A stretch of DNA of 10,332 bases, taken from assembly GCA_946408305.1 (NCBI GenBank), contig CAMJRQ010000018.1:1-10332 (forward strand). Direction: 5' to 3'. Of this stretch, positions 1 through 6,541 are shown in pieces (position 1 is the first letter of the stretch; every line of letters starts with the position of its first letter). The notes under the pieces were generated by a model. The model did not search any database. It was not told the DNA's origin and saw only the letters and a program-made list of their open reading frames with translations. The DNA is from an uncultured Prevotellaceae bacterium (GTDB lineage Bacteria; Bacteroidota; Bacteroidia; Bacteroidales; Bacteroidaceae). Made by a program: the position numbers and the translations under genes.

Positions 1-110
1 CAGTTCATCCAGCTTTGTAAGGTGAATGTGTCTCCGTCTTGCTGCGCAAAAGCCACGCGGCCCTGCAGCACAAAGGCAAGAACAACCATCAGTACAATGA
101 TTCTTTTCAT
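1..110 (-). CDS. N-terminus of a secreted protein of unknown function (partial)
   Basis: The complement reads from an ATG at 110 through 36 codons and off the left edge with no stop. The first 22 residues form a convincing signal peptide: MKR at the n-region, a hydrophobic core IIVLMVVLAFVL, and an AFA cleavage site before QQDGDTF. The mature part visible is only about 14 residues (QQDGDTFTLQSWMN), too short to assign a family. It lies 57 nt downstream of the GH97 stop codon in the same orientation, so it may be the third gene of the asd-GH97 transcription unit; a secreted glycan-related protein is a reasonable guess from position only. I found no clear promoter in the 57-nt gap. Confidence refers to it being a real gene start. 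Confidence 0.75.
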   Translation of the reverse strand, partial: MKRIIVLMVVLAFVLQGRVAFAQQDGDTFTLQSWMN

Positions 111-167
111 TTTTGTGTTATGGGTTAGGGTTAATAAATATCTACATTTCGATAAGTTCACTTAGCA
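111..167 (-). other. Short spacer between GH97 and the next secreted gene
   Basis: A 57-nt AT-rich gap. Read on the minus strand it contains a small inverted repeat (TAAGT-GA-ACTTA, just after the GH97 stop) and a twofold TAACCC hexamer (plus strand GGGTTA at 122-127 and 128-133), then an A-rich stretch directly before the ATG at 110. The hairpin is too short and lacks a T-tract, so I do not call a terminator; read-through from GH97 into the next gene is likely. Confidence 0.4.
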
Positions 168-2507
168 TTATTCACCGTTCACCCGTTGCAGCATGATGCG
201 GTCCACGTCGGGGGCCCACGTCTCGCGGCCCGAGCGCAGGGTGATGCTGTGTTCGCCTTCCGTGAGGCTGACGACCACCTTGTGCCAGCCCAGGCCGACG
301 GCGTCGTAGGTGCAATAGGACGAGCGGTTGCCGCAGAACGTCTGCTGGCCCAGCGAACGGCCGTCGACCAGGAGTTCGGCCTGGCGGTCTTCGGCTGTGG
401 CATAGTAGATGGTCAGGGCGTAGTTTCCGTCCTGGGGGACGCGGATGCGGTTGAAAGTGAGCTCGCGACCCTTGCCAAGCTGGCATACCTTCTGTCCACC
501 CGAGGCATAGAGCGGGTCGTCGGCATATCGCTCCACGCCGGGCGAGAGCGTGTTGTGGCGCGACTCGGCCTCGTAGACCGTCACAGGCTCGGGCACGGGC
601 AGGTTGGCGTCGGGGCTGAGCTGCACGAGGAAGCCGCCGCCGTCCATCTCGGGCAGGCGGAGCGTGGTGCGGTGCGTGACGCGGCGGCGCTCGAAGAGCA
701 TGTCGGTGCGGCACGTGCCATCCTTATATATATAAGCGGTGTAGGCTTTTCCCCGGGGCAGGAAGTCGAGCCGCAGGCGGGCGGTGCGCTCCTTGACGGT
801 GAGTCCGCTCAGCCACCAGTCGGTCCCGGCGCGGCGGGCGATGGTGACGTACTGCTGCACCTCGGCCTCGAGCAGGCGGCTCTCGTCCCAAACGACGGGC
901 ACGCGGCGCATGATGTCGAGCCCAAGGAAGTAGCGCAGGTTGTCGGGGCTCTCGCAGACGTGGAGCAGGCCGTTCTCGAAGGCGGTGAGCAGGGCCATGC
1001 GCTGGGCTTGCGAGACGTTGGAGAGGAGCGTACCCGTGCGCAGGGCGAAGTCGCCCGGCGTGAAGTCGGCGGGGCCGATGACGTTGCGCGTCAGGCAGAG
1101 ATTCACGTGGTGCTCGGCCCACATGGCGCGCTGTCGCGGGCCGTTCCAGAAGTTCTGTTCGCCACCCAGCACGGCCTCGTAGGAGAGCAGGTGGGGATAG
1201 GTGCGGCGCAGGCCCGAGGGGCGCGGCGAGCCGTGGAGGTTGACCACCAGCTGCCGCTCGCCGGCAGCGCGCAGCAGGTGCTCGATGCGCTGCATCGTCT
1301 CGCGGGAGTCGTCCTCCCAGAAGTCAATCTTGATGCCGTCCACGCCCCACGACTTCCATTCGTCGAGCGTCTGCTCCATCTGTTCGTTCGAGAAAGTCTT
1401 GTTGTAGCGCAGCGCGGCCGTCTGCCAAAGCAGTGCCTTGAGCCCTCGGCGGTGGGCCAGGTCGATGGTCTGCCGCACGGTTTCGCGGTGCCATCCGCCG
1501 TCGATGAGCGTGTATTCCCATCCCATCTGTGCGCCCAGCTCGATGTAGAGGCTGTCGGCCTCCTCGCGGGTGAGGGGCTTGTAGCCCTCGCCGTCGCTTC
1601 CGCCCCAGTCCCACGAGGCGCGGCCTGGACGAATCCAACTGGTGTTTTTCATCTGAGCGGGCGGGCAGAGACTCTCGGTCATGACGGACGCGAAGACGGT
1701 GGGCAGCGAGCCGGTGATGGCCATGCGCCAGGGCGTGTGGAGCGGCAGACGGAGGCGGAGCTGCTGCGGCTTGTCCACCTTATAGTCCTTGTGCTCGCCG
1801 GCGTAGCGGAACGAGAACTCGCCCTCGGCATCCTCGGCGCGGAGCAGGGCCATGGAGAAGCCGCCGTCGTTGTTGGCCTCGCTCAGGAGCAGATAGTCCG
1901 TGCCGTTGCTCACGAGGGCCGGTGCATTGAGCCGTCGGTCGCCCTCGCCGTGGAGCATCTGCTCCCAGGAGTAGCGGGCGTAGTAGGATTCGTAGGGGTA
2001 GTTGGGATTGACGATGCCGCCGATGAACTTGGAGCCCAGGCAGTATTCGTAGTCACTGACACGGATGCGGCTCGCGTCGTCCGTGACGGTGAGCGAGTCG
2101 GTCTGCGGATTGCGCCCCACGGTGTAGCGGAAGGCGAAGCCGTCGTCGTAGACGCGGAAGAAGACCCAGAGCGAGAGGTCGCGCTCGCCCTTGAGCGAGA
2201 GCAACAACTGGCGACAGCGGTCACGACACTCGCGCTGCTTGCCCGAGGCGAGCACGTAGGGCTCGTTCACCTCGCCCATACTCTCGGAGACATAGGAGAG
2301 GCCCTGGCTCAGGTCGGCCTCGGCCGTGACAAGCCCCAGGGGTGAGGGTTCGACAAGCCGGCGACCGTCGCGGAAGGCTTCGTAGGAGAGGCGACCGTCG
2401 GAGAGACGCAACGTGACGGAGAGGTGTTCGTCGGGCGACGACACACGATACTCCTGAGCCCATGCCGGGAGGCAGGCCAGCAGGAGGACAAGGGATTTAT
2501 AGTGCAT
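168..2507 (-). CDS. Secreted glycoside hydrolase family 97 enzyme (retaining alpha-galactosidase/alpha-glucosidase type) with C-terminal CBM35/CBM6-like domain
   Basis: 779 residues. Signal peptide 1-17 (MHYKSLVLLLACLPAWA, then QEYRV). An N-terminal beta-sandwich (about 18-285) starts with the GH97-style phrase SSPDEHLSVTLRLSDGRLSY. A TIM barrel follows (about 290-560): WDWGG at 299-303, YTLIDGGWH at 332-340, GVDGIKIDFW at 388-397, VNLHGSPRPSGLRRTYP at 422-438, SYEAVLGGEQ at 442-451, and DFTPGDF at 481-487. Asp395 in KIDF matches the nucleophile of retaining GH97 enzymes such as BtGH97b; inverting SusB lacks it. Glu444 or Glu450 is the likely acid/base. A beta domain ends near 635. Residues about 641-779 form an extra module beginning VYEAES and ending PDVDRIML, typical of CBM35/CBM6 folds; most GH97 proteins stop before it. 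The product probably releases alpha-linked galactose or glucose in the periplasm. It starts 21 nt after asd. Exact substrate is not resolved. Confidence 0.93.
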   Translation of the reverse strand: MHYKSLVLLLACLPAWAQEYRVSSPDEHLSVTLRLSDGRLSYEAFRDGRRLVEPSPLGLVTAEADLSQGLSYVSESMGEVNEPYVLASGKQRECRDRCRQLLLSLKGERDLSLWVFFRVYDDGFAFRYTVGRNPQTDSLTVTDDASRIRVSDYEYCLGSKFIGGIVNPNYPYESYYARYSWEQMLHGEGDRRLNAPALVSNGTDYLLLSEANNDGGFSMALLRAEDAEGEFSFRYAGEHKDYKVDKPQQLRLRLPLHTPWRMAITGSLPTVFASVMTESLCPPAQMKNTSWIRPGRASWDWGGSDGEGYKPLTREEADSLYIELGAQMGWEYTLIDGGWHRETVRQTIDLAHRRGLKALLWQTAALRYNKTFSNEQMEQTLDEWKSWGVDGIKIDFWEDDSRETMQRIEHLLRAAGERQLVVNLHGSPRPSGLRRTYPHLLSYEAVLGGEQNFWNGPRQRAMWAEHHVNLCLTRNVIGPADFTPGDFALRTGTLLSNVSQAQRMALLTAFENGLLHVCESPDNLRYFLGLDIMRRVPVVWDESRLLEAEVQQYVTIARRAGTDWWLSGLTVKERTARLRLDFLPRGKAYTAYIYKDGTCRTDMLFERRRVTHRTTLRLPEMDGGGFLVQLSPDANLPVPEPVTVYEAESRHNTLSPGVERYADDPLYASGGQKVCQLGKGRELTFNRIRVPQDGNYALTIYYATAEDRQAELLVDGRSLGQQTFCGNRSSYCTYDAVGLGWHKVVVSLTEGEHSITLRSGRETWAPDVDRIMLQRVNGE

Positions 2508-2526
2508 AGTTTAGAGTTTAGAGTTT
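2508..2526 (-). repeat. Heptamer tandem repeat (AAACTCT) filling the asd-GH97 gap
   Basis: On the minus strand the sequence immediately before the GH97 ATG is AAACTCT-AAACTCT-AAACT, that is 2.7 copies of a 7-nt unit. It occupies 19 of the 21 bases between the asd stop and the GH97 start, so it is the whole translation-initiation region. It is AT-rich and lacks a Shine-Dalgarno sequence, consistent with Bacteroidota, where AT-rich leaders favour initiation. Confidence 0.85.
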
Positions 2527-2528
2527 CC

Positions 2529-3545
2529 TCAGCGCGAGAGGCGGTCGTCGTGGCGGAGCAGATATTCGGCTATCTGCACGGCATTCAGCGCGGCGCCCTT
2601 CTTGATTTGGTCGCCCACGAGCCAGAAGGTCAGGCCGTTGGGGTTGGCGAGGTCCTTGCGGATGCGGCCCACATAGACATCGTCCTTGCCGGCCAGGAAG
2701 AGGGGCATGGGATAGACCTTGTTGGCGGGGTCGTCCATGAGCTGCACGCCCTGGCCCTGACGGATGGCCTCGGCAAAGGCTTCGGGCGAGACGGGTTCCT
2801 CGGTCTCGGCCCATACGGCCTCGCTGTGGCTGCGCAGGCTGGGCACGCGAACACACATGGCCGAGCAGGCGGCGTCGGTGTGCATGATTTTGCGCGTCTC
2901 GTTGAACATCTTCATCTCCTCCTTCGTATAGCCGTTGTCGGTGAAGACGTCAATCTGGGGTATCACGTTGTAGGCCAGCTGGTAGGCGAACTTCTCCACG
3001 GTGACGGGGCGACCGTCGAGCACCTCGCGGTACTGCTGCTCCAGCTCGGCCATGGCAGCCGCTCCGGCTCCGCTGGCAGCCTGATACGAAGCCACGTGGA
3101 TGCGGCGTATGTGGCTCAGGCGCTCCAGGCATTGCAACACCACGACCATCATAATCGTCGTGCAGTTGGGGTTGGCGATGATGCCGCGCGGGCGGCAGAG
3201 GGCGTCCTCTGCGTTGCACTCGGGCACCACCAGGGGTACGTCGTCGTCCATGCGGAAGGCCGAGCTGTTGTCAATCATCACGGTGCCATGCTTCGTGATG
3301 GTCTCGGCAAACTCCTTGCTCGTTCCGCCGCCGGCGCTGGTGAAGGCGATGTCCACGCCGCGGAAGTCGTCGTTGTGCTGCAAGAGCTTCACTTCCACCT
3401 CCTTGCCGCGGAAGGTGTATTTTCGTCCCGCGCTGCGCTGGCTCCCGAAGAGGAGCAGTTCATCGATGGGAAAATCTCTCTCGTCCAACACTCGCAGGAA
3501 TTCCTGCCCTACGGCGCCGCTGGCACCCACAATAGCTACTTTCAT
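2529..3545 (-). CDS. asd: Aspartate-semialdehyde dehydrogenase
   Basis: 338 residues, the usual size for the bacterial enzyme. It reduces L-aspartyl-4-phosphate to aspartate semialdehyde with NADPH in the cytosol, the branch point to lysine/diaminopimelate, threonine and methionine. Visible signatures: an N-terminal nucleotide-binding loop GASGAVG at 7-13; [10 protein letters not shown] at 69-78; [10 protein letters not shown] at 91-100, a family phrase; the active-site cysteine Cys128 in [22 protein letters not shown] at 154-169 with Gln155; the C-terminal catalytic region [14 protein letters not shown] with His240 as general base and Arg233/Arg238 as substrate-binding candidates. The ATG at 3545 is preceded by an AT-rich leader and a -7 box about 35 nt upstream, which supports this start. 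It is divergent from the GH3 gene and is followed after 21 nt by the GH97 gene. Nothing essential is missing. Confidence 0.97.
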   Translation of the reverse strand: MKVAIVGASGAVGQEFLRVLDERDFPIDELLLFGSQRSAGRKYTFRGKEVEVKLLQHNDDFRGVDIAFTSAGGGTSKEFAETITKHGTVMIDNSSAFRMDDDVPLVVPECNAEDALCRPRGIIANPNCTTIMMVVVLQCLERLSHIRRIHVASYQAASGAGAAAMAELEQQYREVLDGRPVTVEKFAYQLAYNVIPQIDVFTDNGYTKEEMKMFNETRKIMHTDAACSAMCVRVPSLRSHSEAVWAETEEPVSPEAFAEAIRQGQGVQLMDDPANKVYPMPLFLAGKDDVYVGRIRKDLANPNGLTFWLVGDQIKKGAALNAVQIAEYLLRHDDRLSR

Positions 3546-3579
3546 CTTATTCTTGTCTTGATTTTTACCTTACACGCTG

Positions 3580-3587
3580 CAAAGTTA
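3580..3587 (-). promoter_or_regulatory. Putative -7 box of the asd promoter
   Basis: The minus strand reads TAACTTTG, an exact match to the Bacteroidota -7 consensus TAnnTTTG, 34 nt before the asd ATG. I could not find a TTTG at the expected 19-21 nt upstream, so the -33 element is weak or absent. Transcription would then run through asd and probably into GH97. Confidence 0.55.
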
Positions 3588-3630
3588 GTGATTTTGGGTG
3601 GAATAGAGAAGATATCGGCGGCGAAATATG

Positions 3631-3665
3631 TTTTTCGGAACGTGAATCTTTTGCGTTCCGAAAAA
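3631..3665. repeat. Perfect 12-bp inverted repeat in the asd/GH3 divergent region (candidate operator)
   Basis: Arm TTTTTCGGAACG at 3631-3642 and its exact reverse complement CGTTCCGAAAAA at 3654-3665, separated by an 11-nt spacer. The spacer ends in TTTG (3650-3653), the likely -33 element of the GH3 promoter, so a dimeric regulator bound here would touch RNA polymerase. A terminator is unlikely because the flanking genes point away from each other. Its position 44 nt upstream of the asd -7 box also allows an effect on asd. Confidence 0.6.
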
Positions 3666-3679
3666 GTTATGTAACTTTA
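3650..3679 (+). promoter_or_regulatory. Putative promoter of the GH3 gene
   Basis: TTTG at 3650-3653, an 18-nt spacer, then TAACTTTA at 3672-3679, one base off the Bacteroidota TAnnTTTG -7 box. The canonical spacing is 19-21 nt, so this is slightly short. It lies 21 nt before the ATG at 3701, so the leader would be short and AT-rich. The -33 element sits inside the loop of the 12-bp inverted repeat. Confidence 0.5.
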
Positions 3680-3700
3680 CGTCGAAAAAATCTTTTCATT

Positions 3701-5968
3701 ATGCGACACCCGAGAATTCTCCTCATCCTATTGTCCCTTGCCACCCTGACCGTGTCGGCAAGGCAGAAGAAGCAGACCACCGAGTATGACTACCAGCGGA
3801 AAGACCTGCCCGTGGAACGGCGCGTGGACGACCTCATGAAGCGCATGACGCTCGAGGAAAAGGCCAACCAGCTGAGCGCACAGCTACTCTTCTACAAAGA
3901 GTTCTTCAAGAAGCGCGACTACACGAAGGGCCACGTGCGCAACATAGGCCACTTCCTGTGGGAGGGACGGGTGCCCAACGACGCCAAGTCGGTGGCGGAG
4001 CACATCAACGAAGACACGCGCCGCTCCATCGAGGCCAGCCGCTGGGGCATTCCCGTGCTGCAACACGGCGAGGCGCTCCACGGCGCCCAGTGGGGCAACG
4101 CCACCTGCTTTCCCCAAAGCATCGCCATGGCCGCCACGTTCGACGACAGCCTCTACCACGAGATGGGCCGCGTGGTGGCCCGCGAGCTGCGCGCCGTCGG
4201 CGTGCGCCAGGTCTATGCCCCGGTGATTAACATCACCCGCGACCAGCGCTGGGGGCGCGGACAGGAGAGCTACGGCGAGGACGTGCTGCTCAATTCGCGC
4301 TTCGGGGTGGCCTACGTGAAGGCGCTCGAGGAGGGCGGAGTGGTGGCCACGCCCAAGCATTTCGTGGACAACTACGGCGAGGGAGGACACGACTCCTACG
4401 CCTCCATCACCTCGTGGCGCGAGCTGCGCGAGGTATATCTGGAGCCCTTCCGCGCCTGTTTCCAGGAGGGAGGGGCGCGCTCCGTCATGTCGGCCTACAA
4501 CTCGGTGGACGGCATCCCGGCCAGTTGCAACAGCCGCCTGCTGCGCGACATTCTGAAGAAGGAATGGGGCTTCGACGGATACGTGGTCTCGGACTATGCC
4601 GCCGTGGAGATCGTGGCGTCGCAACATGCCATGGCCGCCAACGAAGACGACGCACTGGCTCTCTGCCTCGAGGGCGGCCTCGACCTGCAGCTGGCCAACA
4701 CCAGCAAGAACCTGGCCGAGATGGTGCGACAGGGAAAAATCAGCGAGCAGACGCTCGACGAAAGCGTCCGTCGGGTGCTCCGGGTGAAGTTCGAGCTGGG
4801 CCTCTTCGACACCCCGTATGTAGACCCCGAGGCGGCCCTCGCCACCGTCCGCTGCGATTCCCATCGCCGCCTGGCCGAGGAATGTGCCCGCAAGACGATG
4901 ACCCTCTTGAAGAACAACGGCATACTGCCCCTGCAGCCCGACCGCATCCATCGCATCGGGCTCTTCGGCCCCGCTGCCGACAAGCTGAACCTGGGCGACT
5001 ACAGCGGCGGGCGCGGAGGATGGCGCGGCGAGGGTGCCGTGTCGCCCTACGACGGACTGAAGAAGGCTTTCGAGGGCCGAGCCGAGGTGGTGCTGAACAC
5101 GACGGGGCAGGACGTGAACCCGCTGGCCGAGACGTGCGACGTATTGCTCTTCTTCCCCTCCATCACCGAGGAGGAGGGCAGCGACCGCAGCAGCTTCAAC
5201 CTCCCCTCGAGCCGCGTGGCACAGCTGCGGGCCGAGACGGGGGCGCAGATTATCGCTGAGCAGCAGACGGTGAAGGTGCGCATCGACCAGGAACAGATGG
5301 TGCGCGACCTGATTGCCACAGGCCGCCCGGTGGTCGTGGTGCTCCACAACGGAGCCGTCATCGACATCTCGGGATGGGTGGACGGCGCTGCGTCCGTGCT
5401 CGAGGCCTGGTATCCGGGCGAGCAGGGCGGCACGGCCATTGCCGACGTACTGACGGGAAAGTGCAACCCCGGCGGACGCCTGCCCATGACCTGGGCCCGC
5501 AGCATCGGGCAGAACCCCATGTATTATTCCATCCGACCGAGCGGCCGCGGCTACGGCTACGTCGAGAACGACGGCAGCCCGCTCTTCCCGTTCGGCTACG
5601 GTCTGAGCTACACGACGTTTGAATACAGCAACTTCACGATGGACAAGACGTTCAACGGGCAGGACTCGCTGCGCGTCAGCGTCGACGTCCGCAACAGCGG
5701 CCAGATGGCTGGCGACGAGGTGGTGCAGCTCTACATCCACGACGAACTGGCCTCCGTGGTGCGCCCGCTGAAGCAGCTGGCCGCCTTCAAGCGCATCTCG
5801 CTCCAGCCCGGCGAGACGAAGCGCGTGGAGCTGAAAGTGCCCCGCCGCGCCTTCTGCCTGTGGGACGCCCAGATGCAGTTCCGCCTCGAGGAGGGGTGGT
5901 TCCAGGTGTGGCTGGGGCGCAACGCCGCCGAGAAAATCTGCGAGGGGCGTGTCTATGCCAAGGAGTAG
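3701..5968 (+). CDS. Secreted glycoside hydrolase family 3 beta-glycosidase (beta-glucosidase/xylosidase type)
   Basis: 755 residues. Signal peptide 1-20 (hydrophobic core ILLILLSLATLTVSA, then RQKKQ). The GH3 N-terminal barrel spans about 35-375: LEEKANQLS at 51-59; APVINITRDQRWGRGQESYGED (173-194); the KH pair Lys219-His220 in ATPKHF; MSAYNSVDGIPASCN at 263-277; and the nucleophile Asp298 in GFDGYVVSDYAAV. The alpha/beta sandwich domain runs about 395-600; its EEGSDRSSFNLP segment near 491-502 should carry the acid/base glutamate. GGRLPMTW and PFGYGLSYT (630-638) lead to a C-terminal fibronectin-III-like domain (about 655-750). It retains exo-acting hydrolysis of beta-linked glucosides or xylosides, probably periplasmic. 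No PA14 insertion is present. The start follows the predicted promoter closely, and the gene appears monocistronic, with 573 nt to the next gene. Substrate cannot be fixed from motifs. Confidence 0.95.
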   Translation: MRHPRILLILLSLATLTVSARQKKQTTEYDYQRKDLPVERRVDDLMKRMTLEEKANQLSAQLLFYKEFFKKRDYTKGHVRNIGHFLWEGRVPNDAKSVAEHINEDTRRSIEASRWGIPVLQHGEALHGAQWGNATCFPQSIAMAATFDDSLYHEMGRVVARELRAVGVRQVYAPVINITRDQRWGRGQESYGEDVLLNSRFGVAYVKALEEGGVVATPKHFVDNYGEGGHDSYASITSWRELREVYLEPFRACFQEGGARSVMSAYNSVDGIPASCNSRLLRDILKKEWGFDGYVVSDYAAVEIVASQHAMAANEDDALALCLEGGLDLQLANTSKNLAEMVRQGKISEQTLDESVRRVLRVKFELGLFDTPYVDPEAALATVRCDSHRRLAEECARKTMTLLKNNGILPLQPDRIHRIGLFGPAADKLNLGDYSGGRGGWRGEGAVSPYDGLKKAFEGRAEVVLNTTGQDVNPLAETCDVLLFFPSITEEEGSDRSSFNLPSSRVAQLRAETGAQIIAEQQTVKVRIDQEQMVRDLIATGRPVVVVLHNGAVIDISGWVDGAASVLEAWYPGEQGGTAIADVLTGKCNPGGRLPMTWARSIGQNPMYYSIRPSGRGYGYVENDGSPLFPFGYGLSYTTFEYSNFTMDKTFNGQDSLRVSVDVRNSGQMAGDEVVQLYIHDELASVVRPLKQLAAFKRISLQPGETKRVELKVPRRAFCLWDAQMQFRLEEGWFQVWLGRNAAEKICEGRVYAKE

Positions 5969-6090
5969 CCCCTGCAAAGCCTCCATTTATTCAATATTTC
6001 TTACCCAATCGCTGTTTCGCCTCGAAACTTACCCACCGAAAATTCGTGTGAAGAACGATTAGATTCGGTGAGCCACGTGACGAAATCCGG

Positions 6091-6171
6091 AAATCCCGAT
6101 TTCATCGAAAAACCAACCCACTGATTTTCAGCGCTCCTAAAAATCGGTTTTTCCCGATGAAACCGGGATTT
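6091..6171. repeat. Long imperfect inverted repeat (about 24-bp arms)
   Basis: The left arm 6091-6107 (AAATCCCGATTTCATCG) pairs with 6155-6171 (CGATGAAACCGGGATTT) at 16 of 17 positions. After a 2-nt bulge the pairing continues inward with AAAAACC (6108-6114) against GGTTTTT (6146-6152). An alternative inner stem ACTGATTTT/AAAATCGGT (6120-6128, 6140-6148) competes for the same bases. The RNA would form a long rod on either strand. It may act as a 3' end or stability element for GH3 mRNA, or be a copy of a dispersed palindromic element. Confidence 0.65.
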
Positions 6172-6205
6172 TCTGCGAAAGAACGTGTTCTTAGGGACGG
6201 AACAC

Positions 6206-6231
6206 CGTGTTGTTTTGGTCAAAACACCACG
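6206..6231. repeat. Hairpin with 7+4 bp stem
   Basis: CGTG-t-TGTTTTG-GT-CAAAACA-c-CACG: a 7-bp inner stem, a single T/C mismatch, and a 4-bp outer stem. It is bracketed by a near-direct repeat, AACACCGTGTTG (6201-6212) and AACACCACGTTG (6223-6234), 10 of 12 identical. No T-tract follows on either side, so it is not a standard intrinsic terminator. Confidence 0.55.
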
Positions 6232-6337
6232 TTGCGTTGGCAAAAAACCTCAAGAGTTTCACTTCGGGTTGAATTTCTCGTCAGAATAGGACAACGGAAA
6301 TGTAAACATAAAATCAAATGAACGAGGGACAATACAA

Positions 6338-6364
6338 CGAATTTAGCGAATTATACGAATTCTC
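6338..6364. repeat. Three tandem 9-nt units with CGAATT core
   Basis: CGAATT recurs at 6338, 6347 and 6356, each followed by a different trinucleotide (TAG, ATA, CTC), giving an exact 9-nt period. Another GAATTCG occurs at 6392-6398. No coding function is evident. Confidence 0.7.
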
Positions 6365-6417
6365 TTTTCGAACTGCTGTTTTACCCAAAAGGAATTCGAA
6401 AAATTGGCTGTTACTAT

Positions 6418-6437
6418 TAGTACCTTTAGTACCTTTG
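6418..6437 (+). repeat. Tandem TAGTACCTT pair ending in a -7-like box
   Basis: TAGTACCTT is repeated exactly at 6418-6426 and 6427-6435; the second copy ends in TACCTTTG (6430-6437), which matches the -7 consensus and is identical to the box of the downstream promoter at 6505-6512. No TTTG sits at the correct distance upstream, so this is at best a weak extra promoter. Confidence 0.5.
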
Positions 6438-6464
6438 ACCTGCGGTCTTAGGTGCTCACACTCG

Positions 6465-6491
6465 GAAAAGCTCAAATAAATTTGGCTTTTC
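6465..6491. repeat. Inverted repeat overlapping the antiporter -33 box (candidate operator)
   Basis: GAAAAGC (6465-6471), one unpaired T, CAAAT (6473-6477), AA, ATTTG (6480-6484), GCTTTTC (6485-6491). The arms are 12 bp with one single-base bulge and a 2-nt centre. The right arm contains the TTTG -33 element, so a protein binding here could block or recruit RNA polymerase. Confidence 0.55.
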
Positions 6492-6512
6492 ACTCGCTTA
6501 ATCGTACCTTTG
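6481..6512 (+). promoter_or_regulatory. Bacteroidota-type promoter for the antiporter-subtilase gene
   Basis: TTTG at 6481-6484, a 20-nt spacer, and TACCTTTG at 6505-6512 match the TTTG/TAnnTTTG consensus in sequence and spacing. Transcription would begin near 6519, leaving a leader of about 20-25 nt before the ATG at 6542. Confidence 0.75.
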
Positions 6513-6541
6513 CAGGACGAAATGCGCATTTTATAAGGTAA

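Larger units (their letters stand above)
5969..6541. other. Long AT-richer intergenic region rich in inverted and tandem repeats
   Basis: 573 nt without a supportable gene, clearly lower in GC than its neighbours. In order: a small hairpin GTTTCG-CCT-CGAAAC at 6014-6028, flanked by two copies of the direct repeat CTTACCCA (6000-6007, 6028-6035); inverted repeat CACCGAA/TTCGGTG (6034-6040, 6064-6070); a long imperfect inverted repeat at 6091-6171; a hairpin at 6206-6231; a 9-nt periodic CGAATT block at 6338-6364; inverted repeat TTTTCGAA/TTCGAAAA (6365-6372, 6395-6402); a tandem TAGTACCTT pair at 6418-6435; and a promoter with an overlapping inverted repeat at 6465-6512. No hairpin is followed by a T-tract, so I call no GH3 terminator. 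Open frames here (for example 6243-6001 minus) just read through the palindromes. Confidence 0.7.

Noticed and set aside
186..2345. Long plus-strand open frame (719 codons) opposite GH97
   Set aside because: It is antisense to a clear GH97 gene, its translation is Val/Ala/Gly/His-rich without domains, and it follows from the strong G/C third-position bias of the real gene.
5962..5984. Possible GH3 terminator (GGAG ... CTCC around the stop codon)
   Set aside because: Only four pairs, an over-long loop and no T-tract.
3884..5986. Long minus-strand open frame (700 codons) opposite GH3
   Set aside because: Same cause: a low-complexity His/Ala/Val/Leu-rich translation antisense to a gene with complete GH3 motifs.
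6001..6243. Minus-strand frame of 80 codons in the intergenic region
   Set aside because: It reads straight through the hairpins and palindromes, has no recognisable domain, and has no promoter at its 5' end. More likely noncoding repeat DNA.
6430..6437. TACCTTTG as a second promoter for the antiporter
   Set aside because: A perfect -7 match but no TTTG at 19-21 nt upstream; the box at 6505-6512 has both elements and fits the gene start better.
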